The notes below the pieces were generated by a model that was not told the DNA's origin, did no database searches, and saw nothing but the letters and a program-made list of their open reading frames with translations. 64,000 bases of DNA from Melitaea cinxia (lineage: Eukaryota; Arthropoda; Insecta; Lepidoptera; Nymphalidae): contig NC_059404.1 in the NCBI RefSeq assembly GCF_905220565.1, positions 16,272,472-16,336,471 on the forward strand, in the 5' to 3' direction. Positions 10,074 through 20,412 of the stretch are shown here, piece after piece. Position 1 is the stretch's first letter; every line of letters starts with the position of its first letter. The translations under genes were made by a program, and so were the position numbers.

Positions 10074-10794
10074 TATATATATAAAAGAACAAACATATAC
10101 AATTTATATTTATTTAATAAAGACATACCAACTAAGCACTTTGCATAAAATTGTTATAATAACACTGTAATCAGACAATAATCTCGTTTGTATAATCTAC
10201 TGAAAAACAACATTCGTTACAATCTAAAAATCCTATTATAATCAATCAATGTTAACACTTCAATTATTTTTTATTTTATTCTTCTCTTTTCTCTTATTAC
10301 CAATTTATGTTTATCATTGATATCCATTTTTGAAACTTTACATTGTTAAAATAATATACATTTGCTAAAAATGATCATTATTATATGAAAATAAACTTTT
10401 CGAAACCCTTTGAAATTAGGTCAAATGGACAAATTCAATTTAATTTGTTCCATAATTCAAAAAAAGTCTACATATTATAAAATGTACAAAATATACATAC
10501 ATGTTGCTTGTTATTTTGTTATAGCTTACTACAGTCGGTTAGTTGGAAGTGACATAGAGGAACTGCAGCATATTCGGAATACTGTTTTTTTTTTGAAAAT
10601 AAGTTGTTACACTGTTGAGATTTATTTTGAGTATTAATGATAATTTGGGTGCGACTATGATGATACGCTCCGGCCAGTTATTGGAAAATTAATTATTCTA
10701 AATGTAATAGTCATTTGATGTCTTAAGTCGTGGAATACTGGTTTGTTTTTTGGAAATAAATTGAAAGAGAAACGGTATAGCTCAATAATTGTAG
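10074..10794. other. AT-rich DNA
   Basis: A 75-codon open frame at 10410-10637 has no recognisable motif and AT-driven composition. I see no gene. Confidence 0.4.
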
Positions 10795-10905
10795 CTTACT
10801 TCAGGGTGTCGGTTTGCAACGGCAACGGTGTGCGCGCGTGTCGTAAAAATGGACTAACGTCATTTTTCCCTACAGTGCCAACAGAAGTATAACTTCAGAA
10901 AAAAC
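10795..10905 (+). repeat. Dispersed repeat shared with 35540-35660
   Basis: Shares CTTC-AGGGTGTCGGTTT, a GTGTGCGCGCG block, TCGTAAAAAT and AGAAGTATAACTTCA with 35540-35660 over ~110 bp. One boundary of an uncharacterised element. Confidence 0.6.
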
Positions 10906-11004
10906 ATTAGTAAATGACATTAGTCATTTCAATTTGTAATAAAAAAAAGTGAAGTGCGAGTCCAATTTACACTCAAAGGTTTTATTATCATCGCACAGTG
11001 TACA

Positions 11005-11231
11005 TCTATATAAAAAAATGAATGTTGCTAAGCGCATAACTCGAGAATGGTTCGAACAATTCGGCTAATTTACTTTTTTGTATGTTCCTTACGGCCGTTC
11101 CGTTCGTTCCCAAGGTTTGTTTTGAAACAAAAAAAAAAAAAAAAAAAAAAAATTAAACTTAAAAACTATCGTTGCTTTATTTAATTTTTATTATCAACTT
11201 TTGACAGAACGAAGTCTCTCCAGGCAGCTAG
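11005..11231 (+). mobile_element. Lep1-type Helitron
   Basis: Begins A|TCTATATAAAAAAATGAATG, continues TTGCTAAGCGCATAACTCGA, and ends AGAACGAAGTCTCTCCAGGC then AGCTAG. This is the pattern I know as the lepidopteran Lep1 Helitron. It has an internal A24-type run near 11131. The base after CTAG is A instead of the usual T. Confidence 0.8.
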
Positions 11232-11627
11232 AATAGATATAAACTTTAAATTTTTTTTTAATATGAGTTTTTAGAAATATGTAGCTAAGCCCTCTTACAC
11301 TTAAACAGCAGAATATTAATAATCTTATTGGTACTTTCGAAATCCAATAATATAAATAATATTTTTAAAAAGGTGGGTACGGAAACAAAAAAAAAAAACA
11401 TAATTTTCACCTTTCATTAAAAAAATCAATTTTAAAGTCTTTTTAACTCGATCACCAAAAGAACTTGGAGTTATTAAGAATTCGTCTGACTTACATCGGA
11501 ATCTCTTAAAATATTCTTTTGATATTTCCACCTCTTCCATTATATTACATAGAACTAACATCACTCAATGACTACATTTTTCATTACACGACACTATAAC
11601 TTTTTTTTAAGAATTTCTATTATACAA
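11232..11627. other. AT-rich DNA
   Basis: No gene was seen. A 79-codon minus-strand open frame at 11325-11564 is not distinguishable from chance. Confidence 0.35.
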
Positions 11628-11905
11628 CTAACGTCGCCAACAAGCGTACTGCCGACCTGACGTTAGGTGGTTACAATAGCTTATGGTCACCTGCAGCACC
11701 AGAAGTACCACAAGCGTTTGTAGAGCATAATTTAATCTAAACTTTCCAAGGAACCCCGGCTACCTTACTCACTATTAATAGGGCCACAACACTTTTTGAG
11801 AACAGTTTTATTTGGCTGTCAATTTCTCAACGGTTGAGGTACTTCCCTAGCTGGACTGATTTAGAATTTAAGCAGGATATTTTTTGCTGTGCCCTACCTC
11901 AATGA
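11628..11905 (-). mobile_element. JS copy, diverged
   Basis: Complement of JS with GCCAACAAGCGTACTGCCGA at the tail side and GCTGTGCCCTACCTCA at the head end. Many substitutions. Confidence 0.75.
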
Positions 11906-12204
11906 TATCATGAATGAAATTCCATAACGTTCAATTCTCCAACTCAATTCTCAACTAAAAGTCAGTAACGCTTGCAGTATGTCCCCTAACATATAATAAT
12001 ATTCAGAATTTTAACATGCATATTTTATATTATCAATATATATTTTACATTTATACACCTATATTAATACTATTTTGATTATTTATGTATGGATATTTGC
12101 ACTTATATGTGTATTTGTAAGAATTAATGAATCTATCATACACTATTTTTATTCATCCTTAAGAATATTGTACAGTTCCTATCCGTCACTACTATGTCGT
12201 GTCC

Positions 12205-12312
12205 TGTGCCAAAGGTTATCTGGAAGAAATCGCTCTTCAGCGATAAGATCGCCTTTGTACATCTTTTTTTTTAATTACTACTGTTTGTTTATATTTTATT
12301 ATTATTAACGCT
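12205..12312 (+). mobile_element. LINE 3' end with hairpin and (TTATT)n tail
   Basis: Contains GGTTATCTGGAAGAAATCGC and GATCGCCTTTGTACATC. The hairpin ATCGCT-cttc-AGCGAT lies at 12229-12244, and the fragment ends in a TTATTATTA tail. Same family as 14165, 58331, 60965 and 62945. Likely CR1-like, from memory of such tails. Confidence 0.65.
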
Positions 12313-12572
12313 TAGCTAAATTCATGCTACTAGTTGGGCATCGCCGGTACGGTCTTTGTATGATTAACAACAGTATTAACTATTCGTTAATATGATTTAA
12401 AACTAGAACAAATGGAATTACATCAAAGCTAATTTATGTTCAATCACGTCGATCATCAATTCCCTCCGTGAGTTACAGTTATGAATATTCAAATAATACG
12501 TGACAAACCCTTCACATATCATCGACCTTCATGTCACATTTCGTAACACAAATAAAGATCTAAAGTTATTTT

Positions 12573-12790
12573 TTGAAGTAAAAATTCATTACGCACGCTT
12601 AACTTGGGGAGGCAGCTGGTGAATGCGTGACGAAAACGTAACGAAAAGTGTGATCGGGCGAGGCGAACGGAGCAAGAGAGAGAAGTGCGAGCACACATTT
12701 TTTTTCTCTGATAGTCAGTTACGTTTCGTATATCTAAGACACAGCTCAGGCCTATTGCTAAAGAAGTTTTACTTCAGTCGTGTGGTCTAA
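12573..12790. repeat. Inverted-repeat element, GAAGTAAAA type
   Basis: TTGAAGTAAAAATTCATTAC on the left and the complement of CTAAAGAAGTTTTACTTCAG on the right form ~22-bp imperfect inverted ends. The interior is relatively GC-rich (GATCGGGCGAGGCGAACGG). A relative of its left end occurs at 33585. Confidence 0.5.
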
Positions 12791-13115
12791 AGCACACTCG
12801 GTTTTTAGTGTCATTTAGTGCACATAAAATAAATTGTTTTAAAAGATTAAAAAATATGGTGTACCTTTATTTTAGGTTAATAACATAAAAAAATTCTGTA
12901 TTCGAATATATTTCAAAGTAACTTTTGAACTATTATTTACCAATAGACAGTTATCAACTTTAAAGTATATAGTTAAACAAAGCAATACGAAATTATACTT
13001 TATATGATACTAAATTAGTATTACTGACACTAACTGAAGAACAATCATTTATCTATATTGCCAAAATATAAAAAAAAAACAATCTGTACAACGTGAATCC
13101 GTTTATGATTTAACA

Positions 13116-13130
13116 CCACTAGATGGCGTT
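13116..13130 (+). promoter_or_regulatory. CTCF-like motif
   Basis: CCACTAGATGGCGTT fits the known CTCF core (CCASTAGRKGGC). Similar motifs lie at 20189 (minus), 21650 and 27441. Binding is inferred only from the motif. Confidence 0.4.
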
Positions 13131-13172
13131 AATCTATTTTATAGTAATTTATATGTGTAAGTCAGATATATT

Positions 13173-13345
13173 GTGGTAGGACACTGCAGGAAATATTACG
13201 CTCAAAAACTGGAGCTACCTGTCAGGAGAAGTACCACAAACCTACAGAATACGACACATAAATAACACTGCTCTCAAACAGTGCTGTGTGCTAAGGTAAC
13301 GCGCTCGCCATGTTTCTGTTGTTGCAGGCGTCTATTAACGACGGT
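13173..13345 (+). mobile_element. JS copy interrupted near its 3' end
   Basis: Runs from GGACACTGCAGGAAATATT to GTTGCAGGCGTCTATTAACGACGG and then meets a T run that belongs to the opposite-strand copy. Confidence 0.75.
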
Positions 13346-13632
13346 TTTTTTTTTTAATTTAACTAGGTCGGCAAACAAGCTTACAGTTCTCCTGACGGTA
13401 AGTAGTTACCGTAGCTTATAGACACCTGCACACCAGAAGCATCACAAGCATGTTCCCGACCCTACCCCCTATCCCCCCAGGAGCCCCCCTGGTTACCTTA
13501 CTCACCACAGGAACACAACACTGCTTGACAGCAGTATCATTTGGCTGTGATCTTCTGTAAGGTTCTTCTGTATTTTCCCAGTCGGCCTGCTCCAGATTTT
13601 GAGCAGAAAATTTCCTTTTGTACCCCACTTCA
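13346..13632 (-). mobile_element. JS copy, complete, inserted tail to tail
   Basis: Starts with the poly(A) tail as a T run, then GGTCGGCAAACAAGCTTACA, and ends at TACCCCACTTCAGTT. The adjoining plus-strand copy makes a potential long hairpin. Confidence 0.85.
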
Positions 13633-14164
13633 GTTAAAAGAATGCGATTAGGAGGGCTGTACGCGTGTCTACATTATACGTATAAAAGAATATATGTGAG
13701 TGTGTTGTGTCTCAATAAGCTCCCGTGTGTAGCGTTAACAGTTGATTTTGTTAAAATATATTTTTATCTCGAAGCTCTCAATCGCGATAAAATATTCACA
13801 CAGTTAAGTGGGAAAATAAACACACAACAGCATTTTCGAGTCGCTTTATAGAGCACGTTAAAATATATGAGAGTGTTTCCACTTTACATTAAACGATCGA
13901 GTGCGTTGGTAACTGTACACTTTGTGTATTTAATCTAAGGCTGTACAGGTATTTTGTTTGACATAAGATTGCTCTCAGAATATTAACTTTTGAGATTCTT
14001 ATTATTTAGGCACCGGCTTGTTTGGCCAAACGCTTCGGTTTTTGTGGTATGGGAAAAAACTATGACTGCTAAAATAAAAAATTAAAAAAAAAATAGAGTA
14101 AAAACTTCGAAGAAAATTACATAAATAGAGTATATTTCTATGCCACTTTTCTATGGTCTGTCCT
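13633..14164. other. AT-rich DNA
   Basis: No supported gene; short open frames only. Confidence 0.35.
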
Positions 14165-14315
14165 TTATCCAAATGTTGTCTAGAAGAGATCGCTCTTTTA
14201 GCGATAATACCGCCTTTGTACATCTTACTAATTACTCTTCCTAATTCCTAATTGTACTACTTTTGTTTGTATCTTTTAATGGTGTGCAATACAGAATAAT
14301 ATTATTATTATTATA
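14165..14315 (+). mobile_element. LINE 3' end with hairpin and ATT tail
   Basis: ATGTTGTCTAGAAGAGATCG, hairpin ATCGCT-ctttt-AGCGAT at 14189-14205, CCGCCTTTGTACATCTTAC, and GTGTGCAATACAGAATAATA leading into an ATT tail. Same family as 12205. Confidence 0.7.
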
Positions 14316-14870
14316 TTTAGCGTACCTAAATTAGTAATGACTTTACCTGAATTAAAAAACTAATTTATAATAAATAAATCTAGTCTTGCATTTTTAAAAA
14401 TAAACGATTAAAACCGTCCTCAAAATATCACTAATACTTTTCTATTTGTGTAAGGCTGAACAAAAATGAATTCCGATAAAAAAAACTGATTCCTGCATCG
14501 AATGAGCACACACTATCCCCGAGTCTAATTATGCTACAGCAACCTCCCTTACCCTTCAGTTAAATTTATGAACCAAATTTCCTGAAGGTGATATTATGCG
14601 ACATTAATTTTGGGTTTTACGTTTATAATTTCTACACGGCTGTAATAAAGGCATGCGTATTAGAGTATACAAGGTATTAAAGGAGTAGATTAGATAGGGT
14701 TATTAAATGGTTAGAAGTGATTTAATATAGCTTCTTGTTGATTAGGGATAACTTGCAAGAGATCAGGAAACGGCGTAGTAATGTTTTATGAATGCGCATG
14801 ATTTATGATAATCATCTTGATTAAAAATTAGTTCAGTAAAGACCTGTCAGTATATACCCAAATAATTGTG
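14316..14870. other. AT-rich DNA, nothing recognised
   Basis: No ORF or repeat end supported. Confidence 0.4.
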
Positions 14871-15490
14871 TTTGCTCGCAAACGAAAAAAAACCGACTTC
14901 AATTACATCGACAAGTAATACAACGTAGATCGACAAAAAAATAGTCAAGTAACTACGTGTTATCAAAGATTACTCAAAAAGTAGTTATCAGATCTCGATA
15001 AAATTTATATGTGACCACATGATAAACATCAGCTTTCGATTAAATTAAAAATTATCAAAATCGATACACCCAGTAAAAAGTTATTACGGATTTTCGAGAG
15101 TTTCCCTCGATTTCTCTGGGATCCCATCATCAGATCCTGGTTTCCTTATCACGGTACCAAACTAGAGATATCCCCTTTCCAACAAAAAAAGGATTATCAA
15201 AATCGGTACATCAAGTAGAAAGTTATGCGGTATAATACAACGTAGGTCGACGAAAAAAGCGTCAAGTAAAAACGCATTATTAGATATAACTCGAAAAGTA
15301 GTTGTTAGATCTCAAATAAATTTAAATGGGACCAATTGGCACACACCACCTTTCGATTAAAACAAAATTTGTCGAAATCGGCCTACCCGGTCAAAAGTTC
15401 TGATGTAACATACATAAAAAAAAAAAAAAAAAAAAAAAAAATACAGTCGAATTGAGAACCTCCTCCTTTTTTGGAAGTCGGTTAAAAAAG
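14871..15490 (+). mobile_element. CCGACTTC MITE, long form with two tandem modules
   Basis: Left end GAAAAAAAACCGACTTCAAT and right end CCTTTTTTGGAAGTCGGTTA are inverted. The body holds two diverged ~170-bp modules, each with TACAACGTAGRTCGAC, GTCAAGTA, AAAAGTAGT, AGATCTC and a CACCTTTCGATTAAA-type segment, at about 14922-15085 and 15236-15400. A poly(A) run lies at 15415-15441. Copies at 48.5 and 54.7 kb carry only the first module. Confidence 0.75.
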
Positions 15491-15596
15491 CCCTCTAGAA
15501 ATGCTGCAAGAAAAATAACCTCAAAAATCAAAAAAGCAAACTTTATTCGTTCTAGGAAAACTCAACAAAATTCTCGTAGATATCACATACATTTGT

Positions 15597-15621
15597 AGAA
15601 ATTTCTAGAATTTTCTGGAAA
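15597..15621. promoter_or_regulatory. Perfect five-unit heat-shock element (HSF site)
   Basis: The sequence reads aGAAa-tTTCt-aGAAt-tTTCt-gGAAa: five contiguous alternating nGAAn/nTTCn pentamers without mismatch, the known binding pattern of HSF trimers. A near-match sixth unit (tTTGt) precedes it. No heat-shock protein gene was found nearby; a target transcript could be non-coding or lie outside the window. Confidence 0.6.
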
Positions 15622-16298
15622 GTAAAATCTCATAGTAATAACATTTCTTAAATTTATTATTTATAATTGATATCGGTTGTTCTATTGACCAAAAAAAAAA
15701 GAATATATTAAATCAAATCGAAAATGTAAATATTGCTTACCAAGCGTCGATGTAAGCTAATAATCAAGAATAAAAACACTAAACGACTGGCGTCATAGAC
15801 GACTCTAGGAGAAAGGTTCTCACTAATACCTTATTACGTAATAATATATTTGTTAGGTTGTTACGCAAACACTACGATACATAAGCATATACGCTAGAGA
15901 TTACTGTCTTCATTTGGAATATCTCAGTGAAACGTAAGTAATTAATTACATAAATAAATAACCTTATGTTCACTGAACTATAATACAAACTAGAGACAAA
16001 TACTACGAGTCGCCAGACTTTGAATTGTTAAAATTCATTTATATTTGATGTTCAGTGTCATAAACATTAAATTTAATATTTACTTAATTTAAATAGTAGT
16101 TTTAAGCTCTTTCCAGGCATCAGCTTAGGAACAAAATTTAATATATTTAGAAATATTATAACTTAAATTATAAATATGAATAGCTGTTGATGATTAAATA
16201 TTCTCTTATTATTTAAATTCATAATTAAAATACTTTCGTTTGAGTAAATAATTAGTAAACAATATTATATATATACCAAGATTTACGGCTTTTCTCTT

Positions 16299-16320
16299 TT
16301 CTCTTTAATATTAAAGAGAA
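16299..16320. repeat. 22-bp perfect palindrome
   Basis: TTCTCTTTAAT followed directly by its exact complement ATTAAAGAGAA. No function assigned. Confidence 0.7.
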
Positions 16321-16760
16321 GACGTATTCAACTAACGGCATCTTATATGTAGGTCTTTGTAATAAAAAAAAAATCACCAAGTACGTAGTATAAGTAACAT
16401 GTTTAATTTATTAATCACAGTTATTTCGAGGCTATGACACGTACAATAAGCTTTTTGATAATTTTTGCTATAAAATAGAATGAGTTATTAATATTGATCT
16501 TTAAGTATGTAGTTCCAATTATAATAAAATAATTTCAATCGAGTTAAATTTTAAGTAAATTGATAAATAAGCTTTGTAGAATTTTGAATTTCCTAATTGA
16601 GGATCCTCCCATCAAAAGAAAATTTATTGTAATATTGATCCAAGTTCTTAACTATGCCGATAGATGTCACTAACATAATTAGATCAAGTTTGTGTATAAT
16701 GATGAATGAATGATGAATGATGTCACTAGTATGTAATTAAATCGTAGCTAACGTTTTATT

Positions 16761-18914
16761 TTGATTGTTATATATATACTAGCTTATATATACCGGCTAG
16801 TACGGGGCACTCTGAATATATGTCTCCGAAAGGAGCGGACCCGCTTGATGAAATATACTCTCCGACCTACGCTGCCCCAAATATTATGTGGCTCCGAGCA
16901 GTTCCAATTGGAACTCCAAAACCGATTCGATTCGCTGGAAACTACTAGCGACGTGGACGAGATAACCGACAACGTGGTGAAGACGGTGTGTACACTGGGT
17001 CGCAGGCACTTTCCACCAACAAAGCCAACGAAGCAGTCCAAACTTTCTCCCGAAGCCTTGGATCTGATGCGGCAGAGGCGCGAGTTGCCAGCTGCTTCGC
17101 CAGAACAGAGGGCTCTTTCCAAGAGGGTACGGAAAATTATTCGCCGAGACCTCCGCTGCTCAAATACGAGAGAGGTTGCTACTCTGATTGAGCAGAATAG
17201 GGGGTCCAAAGTTTTCCAAAGACCATTGGGGAGAAGCCTTCTTGCGAAGCTTAAAACAGCAGATGGCAGAACCGTCTGCTCTCGCCCTCAGGTCCGAGAA
17301 GAGGTTGAGAATTTTTATGGACAGCTGTACTCGTCGAGCGCACGCAAGCCTGCGACTTGGGACACCGAAGATCCACGGGCACCATTGTTGCGCCATTATT
17401 CGGAGTGTATCCCGGACTTCGAAGAGGATGAGATTGGTGCAGCGCTCGGGCAGCTTAAAAACGGGAGGGCCCCGGGGGATGACGGAGTTACCACTGAACT
17501 CCTTAAAGCCGCAGGGCGACCTGTCCTGAAAGCCTTGGCAAGACTATTTAACGCCGTCATCCACCGAGGTACCACGCCGGAGGCGTGGTCCGGGAGTGTG
17601 GTGGTGCTGTTCTTTAAGAGAGGCGATAAGTCTCTGTTAAAGAATTACAGACCGATCTCACTTCTGAGCCACGTCTATAAGCTGTTTTCGAGGGTTGTTA
17701 CGAATCGTCTCGCCAGAAGACTCGACGAATTCCAACCACCAGAGCAGGCTGGGTTTCGAAATGGCTACAGCACCGTGGACCACATCCATACTGTTCGGCA
17801 GATTATCCAAAAGACGGAAGAATATAATCAACCGCTGTGTATGGCATTTGTGGACTACGAGAAAGCCTTCGACTCTGTCGAGACCTGGGCTGTCCTGGAC
17901 TCTCTGCAGAGATGTCATATCGACTGGCGATATATCGAGGTACTAAAATCTATGTACGACGCGGCGACGATGACCGTTCATGTCAATGACCAAAGAACAA
18001 GACCTATTTCCCTCCGGCACGGGGTAAAACAGGGGGATGTAATATCACCGAAACTGTTTACCACTGCGCTAGAGGATGTTTTTAAGACCTTGCATTGGGG
18101 GGAACGGGGCATCAACGTCAACGGTGAATTCATCTCTCACCTTCGTTTCGCCGACGATATTGTCATCTTTGCGGAGACGCTGGATGAGTTAGGCCAAATG
18201 CTGGCCGGCCTAAACGAGTCCTCCCGACGTGTCGGTCTCTGTATGAACTTGGATAAGACGAAAGTTATGTTTAACAACCAAGTCATACCGATACTGGTAT
18301 CGGTCGATGGTACCCTTTTCGAAGTTGTTCAGGATTATATTTACCTAGGCCATACTATCCAACTAGGCCGCAACAACTTCGAGAAGGAGGCCGATAGGAG
18401 GATTCGGTTGGGCTGGGCGGCGTTTGGCAGACTCCGTCGAGTCTTCACTTCGAAGATTCCGCAATGCTTGAAGACAAAAGTTTTCGAGCAATGCGTCCTG
18501 CCTGTGTTAACATACGGAGCCGAGACGTGGACACTGACCAAGGGACTGGTCCACAAGTTTAAAGTCGCTCAACGTGCAATGGAACGGGCTATGCTTGGGG
18601 TCTCTCTCAAAGACAGGATTAGAAATGAGACTATCCGCGAGAGAACGAAGGTAACCGACATAGCCCACAGAATTAGCAAGTTGAAGTGGCAGTGGGCTGG
18701 TCATCTGTGTCGCAGGACCGATGGCCGTTGGAGTAGACGGGTCCTAGAGTGGAGACCGCGTCTTGGCAAACGCAGTGTGGGACGTCCTCCGGCCCTTTGG
18801 ACCGACGATCTACGTAAGATTGCCGGTGTAGGCTGGATGAGGATTGCGGAAGACCGGGATGTGTGGCGCGAACTTGGGGAGGCCTATGTCCAGCAGTGGA
18901 CTGCGATAGGCTGA
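16761..18914 (+). CDS. RTE-type reverse transcriptase, endonuclease-less fragment
   Basis: A 717-codon open frame; its first codon is TTG and the first ~8 codons lie in flanking DNA, so LINE sequence starts at about residue 9-11. Residues about 240-560 hold the RT domain: PGDDGVTTELL and NYRPISLLSHVYKL upstream, FVDYEKAFD (motif A, 363-371), GVKQGDVISPKLF (motif B), FADD (motif C, 463-466), MNLDKTKVM and YLGHTIQ. The catalytic Asp residues are intact. The C-terminal part has GHLCRR, GRPPALWTDDL and ends AYVQQWTAIG. The protein would copy RNA by target-primed reverse transcription but lacks the N-terminal nuclease needed to nick DNA. No frameshift or stop, which suggests a recent insertion. 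Confidence 0.93.
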   Translation: MIVIYILAYIYRLVRGTLNICLRKERTRLMKYTLRPTLPQILCGSEQFQLELQNRFDSLETTSDVDEITDNVVKTVCTLGRRHFPPTKPTKQSKLSPEALDLMRQRRELPAASPEQRALSKRVRKIIRRDLRCSNTREVATLIEQNRGSKVFQRPLGRSLLAKLKTADGRTVCSRPQVREEVENFYGQLYSSSARKPATWDTEDPRAPLLRHYSECIPDFEEDEIGAALGQLKNGRAPGDDGVTTELLKAAGRPVLKALARLFNAVIHRGTTPEAWSGSVVVLFFKRGDKSLLKNYRPISLLSHVYKLFSRVVTNRLARRLDEFQPPEQAGFRNGYSTVDHIHTVRQIIQKTEEYNQPLCMAFVDYEKAFDSVETWAVLDSLQRCHIDWRYIEVLKSMYDAATMTVHVNDQRTRPISLRHGVKQGDVISPKLFTTALEDVFKTLHWGERGINVNGEFISHLRFADDIVIFAETLDELGQMLAGLNESSRRVGLCMNLDKTKVMFNNQVIPILVSVDGTLFEVVQDYIYLGHTIQLGRNNFEKEADRRIRLGWAAFGRLRRVFTSKIPQCLKTKVFEQCVLPVLTYGAETWTLTKGLVHKFKVAQRAMERAMLGVSLKDRIRNETIRERTKVTDIAHRISKLKWQWAGHLCRRTDGRWSRRVLEWRPRLGKRSVGRPPALWTDDLRKIAGVGWMRIAEDRDVWRELGEAYVQQWTAIG
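16771..16784 (+). repeat. Left target-site duplication of the RTE insertion
   Basis: TATATATACTAGCT, identical to 18921-18934. Confidence 0.9.
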
Positions 18915-18920
18915 AGTGTG
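16785..18920 (+). mobile_element. RTE-clade LINE, 5'-truncated, RT intact
   Basis: The ~2.1-kb insertion is bounded by a 14-bp perfect duplication (TATATATACTAGCT). The 5' end is missing up to just upstream of the RT domain, so the endonuclease is absent. The 3' end is very short: the stop codon TGA at 18912-18914 is followed by only AGTGTG before the duplication. The right duplication contains the CTAG end of a minus-strand Helitron, so the LINE landed in that terminus. Its last ~110 bp reappear in the RTE-mini copies. Confidence 0.93.
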
Positions 18921-18934
18921 TATATATACTAGCT
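18921..18934 (+). repeat. Right target-site duplication of the RTE insertion
   Basis: TATATATACTAGCT, identical to 16771-16784. Confidence 0.9.
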
Positions 18935-19060
18935 GACCCCGCAAACGTCGTTTTGCCCTATATTATGTTATTAATCCCCCTTAATCCCCCCCCCCCCTTT
19001 AACTGAGGAGTATGAAAAATAGATATTGTTCGATTGATTCTCAGACCCACCCACTACCAA
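18929..19060 (-). mobile_element. Helitron 3' end remnant
   Basis: The plus strand shows A|CTAGCTGACCCCGCAAACGT, then TTTTGCCCTATATTATG and a C-rich run. This is the complement of a Helitron 3' end with CTAG|T. The 5' part is not recognisable beyond ~19060. Confidence 0.65.
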
Positions 19061-20065
19061 CAGCAGTGATGTTTTATTACGTGAGGGCTGAGTGATTGTA
19101 AAGTAGAGTGTTACGCAGCTACAAGGAGGATTGTCATTATAAAGATTATGTATGTTCTTCGATGTCTTCGTCAGTTGTGAATCGTTTATAGATTAATTTT
19201 GTTTGTTTAAGTAAGTTTCTATAAGTGTTTTATTTTAGTCTATTTTTTGCGAAAATTCCCGTATCTGTTATCTAAAATTCGAATGATCATCATCATCAAA
19301 ATTTTGAATAAAATAATTCTAATATCATTCAAAATTTTGAATCAAATAAATCCCTACATTTGTATTAACATTTATGACTTAAAGTCGATCTTATAGACTT
19401 AGAAAAGTCTCGAAGTAAGAGATTCAAAAGTTTAAGCCTCAACCTCATTTACAAATTCATCTGGTTTATCCACTTCTATAAACATTCTTTTATTAGATTG
19501 TTTCGGACGAATTGTCACGTAATGATGTCGGTATAAATAAATATGATTCGCTCAAATGTATGTACGCGTATAACTTCCGAATGACTACCAATATGGACAA
19601 TTTTCTTAAAAGAATAATTTAAATTTGGTAAAGAAAAAAGAAAACGATATTATATTCAAGATAATACATATGGCGGTATAAAGTTCGCCGTAGCAGCTAC
19701 TATTGAATATAGTCATTTGTGTTGTTTTATTATATTTGAATTTTTATCACAATTAAATTTCAGAATCTATACATAGTAATAAATGGAGAGCCGGTTTTTA
19801 CTGCAAAAACTACTGAACCGATCGCAATAATTCTTATACCATTTCTATATCTATAACCATTCTATAGGAAGCAGATAGGCATATGTGTAAAAATCTCACA
19901 AAGAAAAATTAGACCTTTAATTTATATTAGTGGTATATTAAGGGCTGTTATAGTCCAGCTAACTATAAACTTTAAGTCATATCATCAGTACATAACAGTT
20001 TTAGTAAATAATAAATATTTTTTAAATAAATTTACATTAAAATAATTTAGCGACTCCAAAGTAGT
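19061..20065. other. AT-rich DNA with a duplicated palindrome
   Basis: TCAAAATTTTGA (a perfect 12-bp palindrome) occurs at 19296-19307 and 19329-19340. From ~19766, TCTATACATAGTAATAAATG and CTACTGAACCGATCGC look like a Helitron 5' fragment. No gene was seen. Confidence 0.45.
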
Positions 20066-20320
20066 TTTGGAGTTTACTCCTTAAAAATAGATTTGAATAT
20101 AAGATCCCCGGTATGAAAAAAAATGAAGAACCAAATCTACTGAACGAATGACCTCGTTACGTTTCTCGTAACATCGACGTTTTCCAATAACGCCATCTAG
20201 AAGATGGAGTTATTTGATTCGTTTATTTACCACTCCTAACTCCTAGTTAGCCTTTTTGTGCCTATTTAGACAGTCGATCTGAAGGAGTAAACTCCAGTCG
20301 TGTGTCGGAGCTGACACACA
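20066..20320. repeat. Inverted-repeat element, GGAGTTTACTCC type
   Basis: TGGAGTTTACTCCTT at the left and its complement AAGGAGTAAACTCCA near 20282 form ~15-bp inverted ends. CAGTCGTGTG after the right end resembles the end of the element at 12573-12790. Confidence 0.45.
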
Positions 20321-20324
20321 TACT

Positions 20325-20412
20325 TTTTTTTATTCCACTTTAGTGGCAAACACGATCCGCCTGATGGCCTTAAGCCATAGGCCTTACCGTAGCCTATGGA
20401 CGCTTGTAAGAT
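20325..20412 (-). mobile_element. LINE 3'-end fragment, jockey-like tail
   Basis: After a T run: TTTAGTGGCAAACACGATCC, GCCTGATGG and CCTTACCGTAGCCTATGGAC. It is a diverged relative of the JS tail, seen as a minus-strand insertion. Confidence 0.55.

Larger units (their letters stand above)
15491..16784. other. AT-rich intergenic DNA with heat-shock element
   Basis: Holds the HSE at 15597-15621, a GTAAGT donor-like site at 15934 and a 22-bp palindrome at 16299. No coding sequence recognised. Confidence 0.4.
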
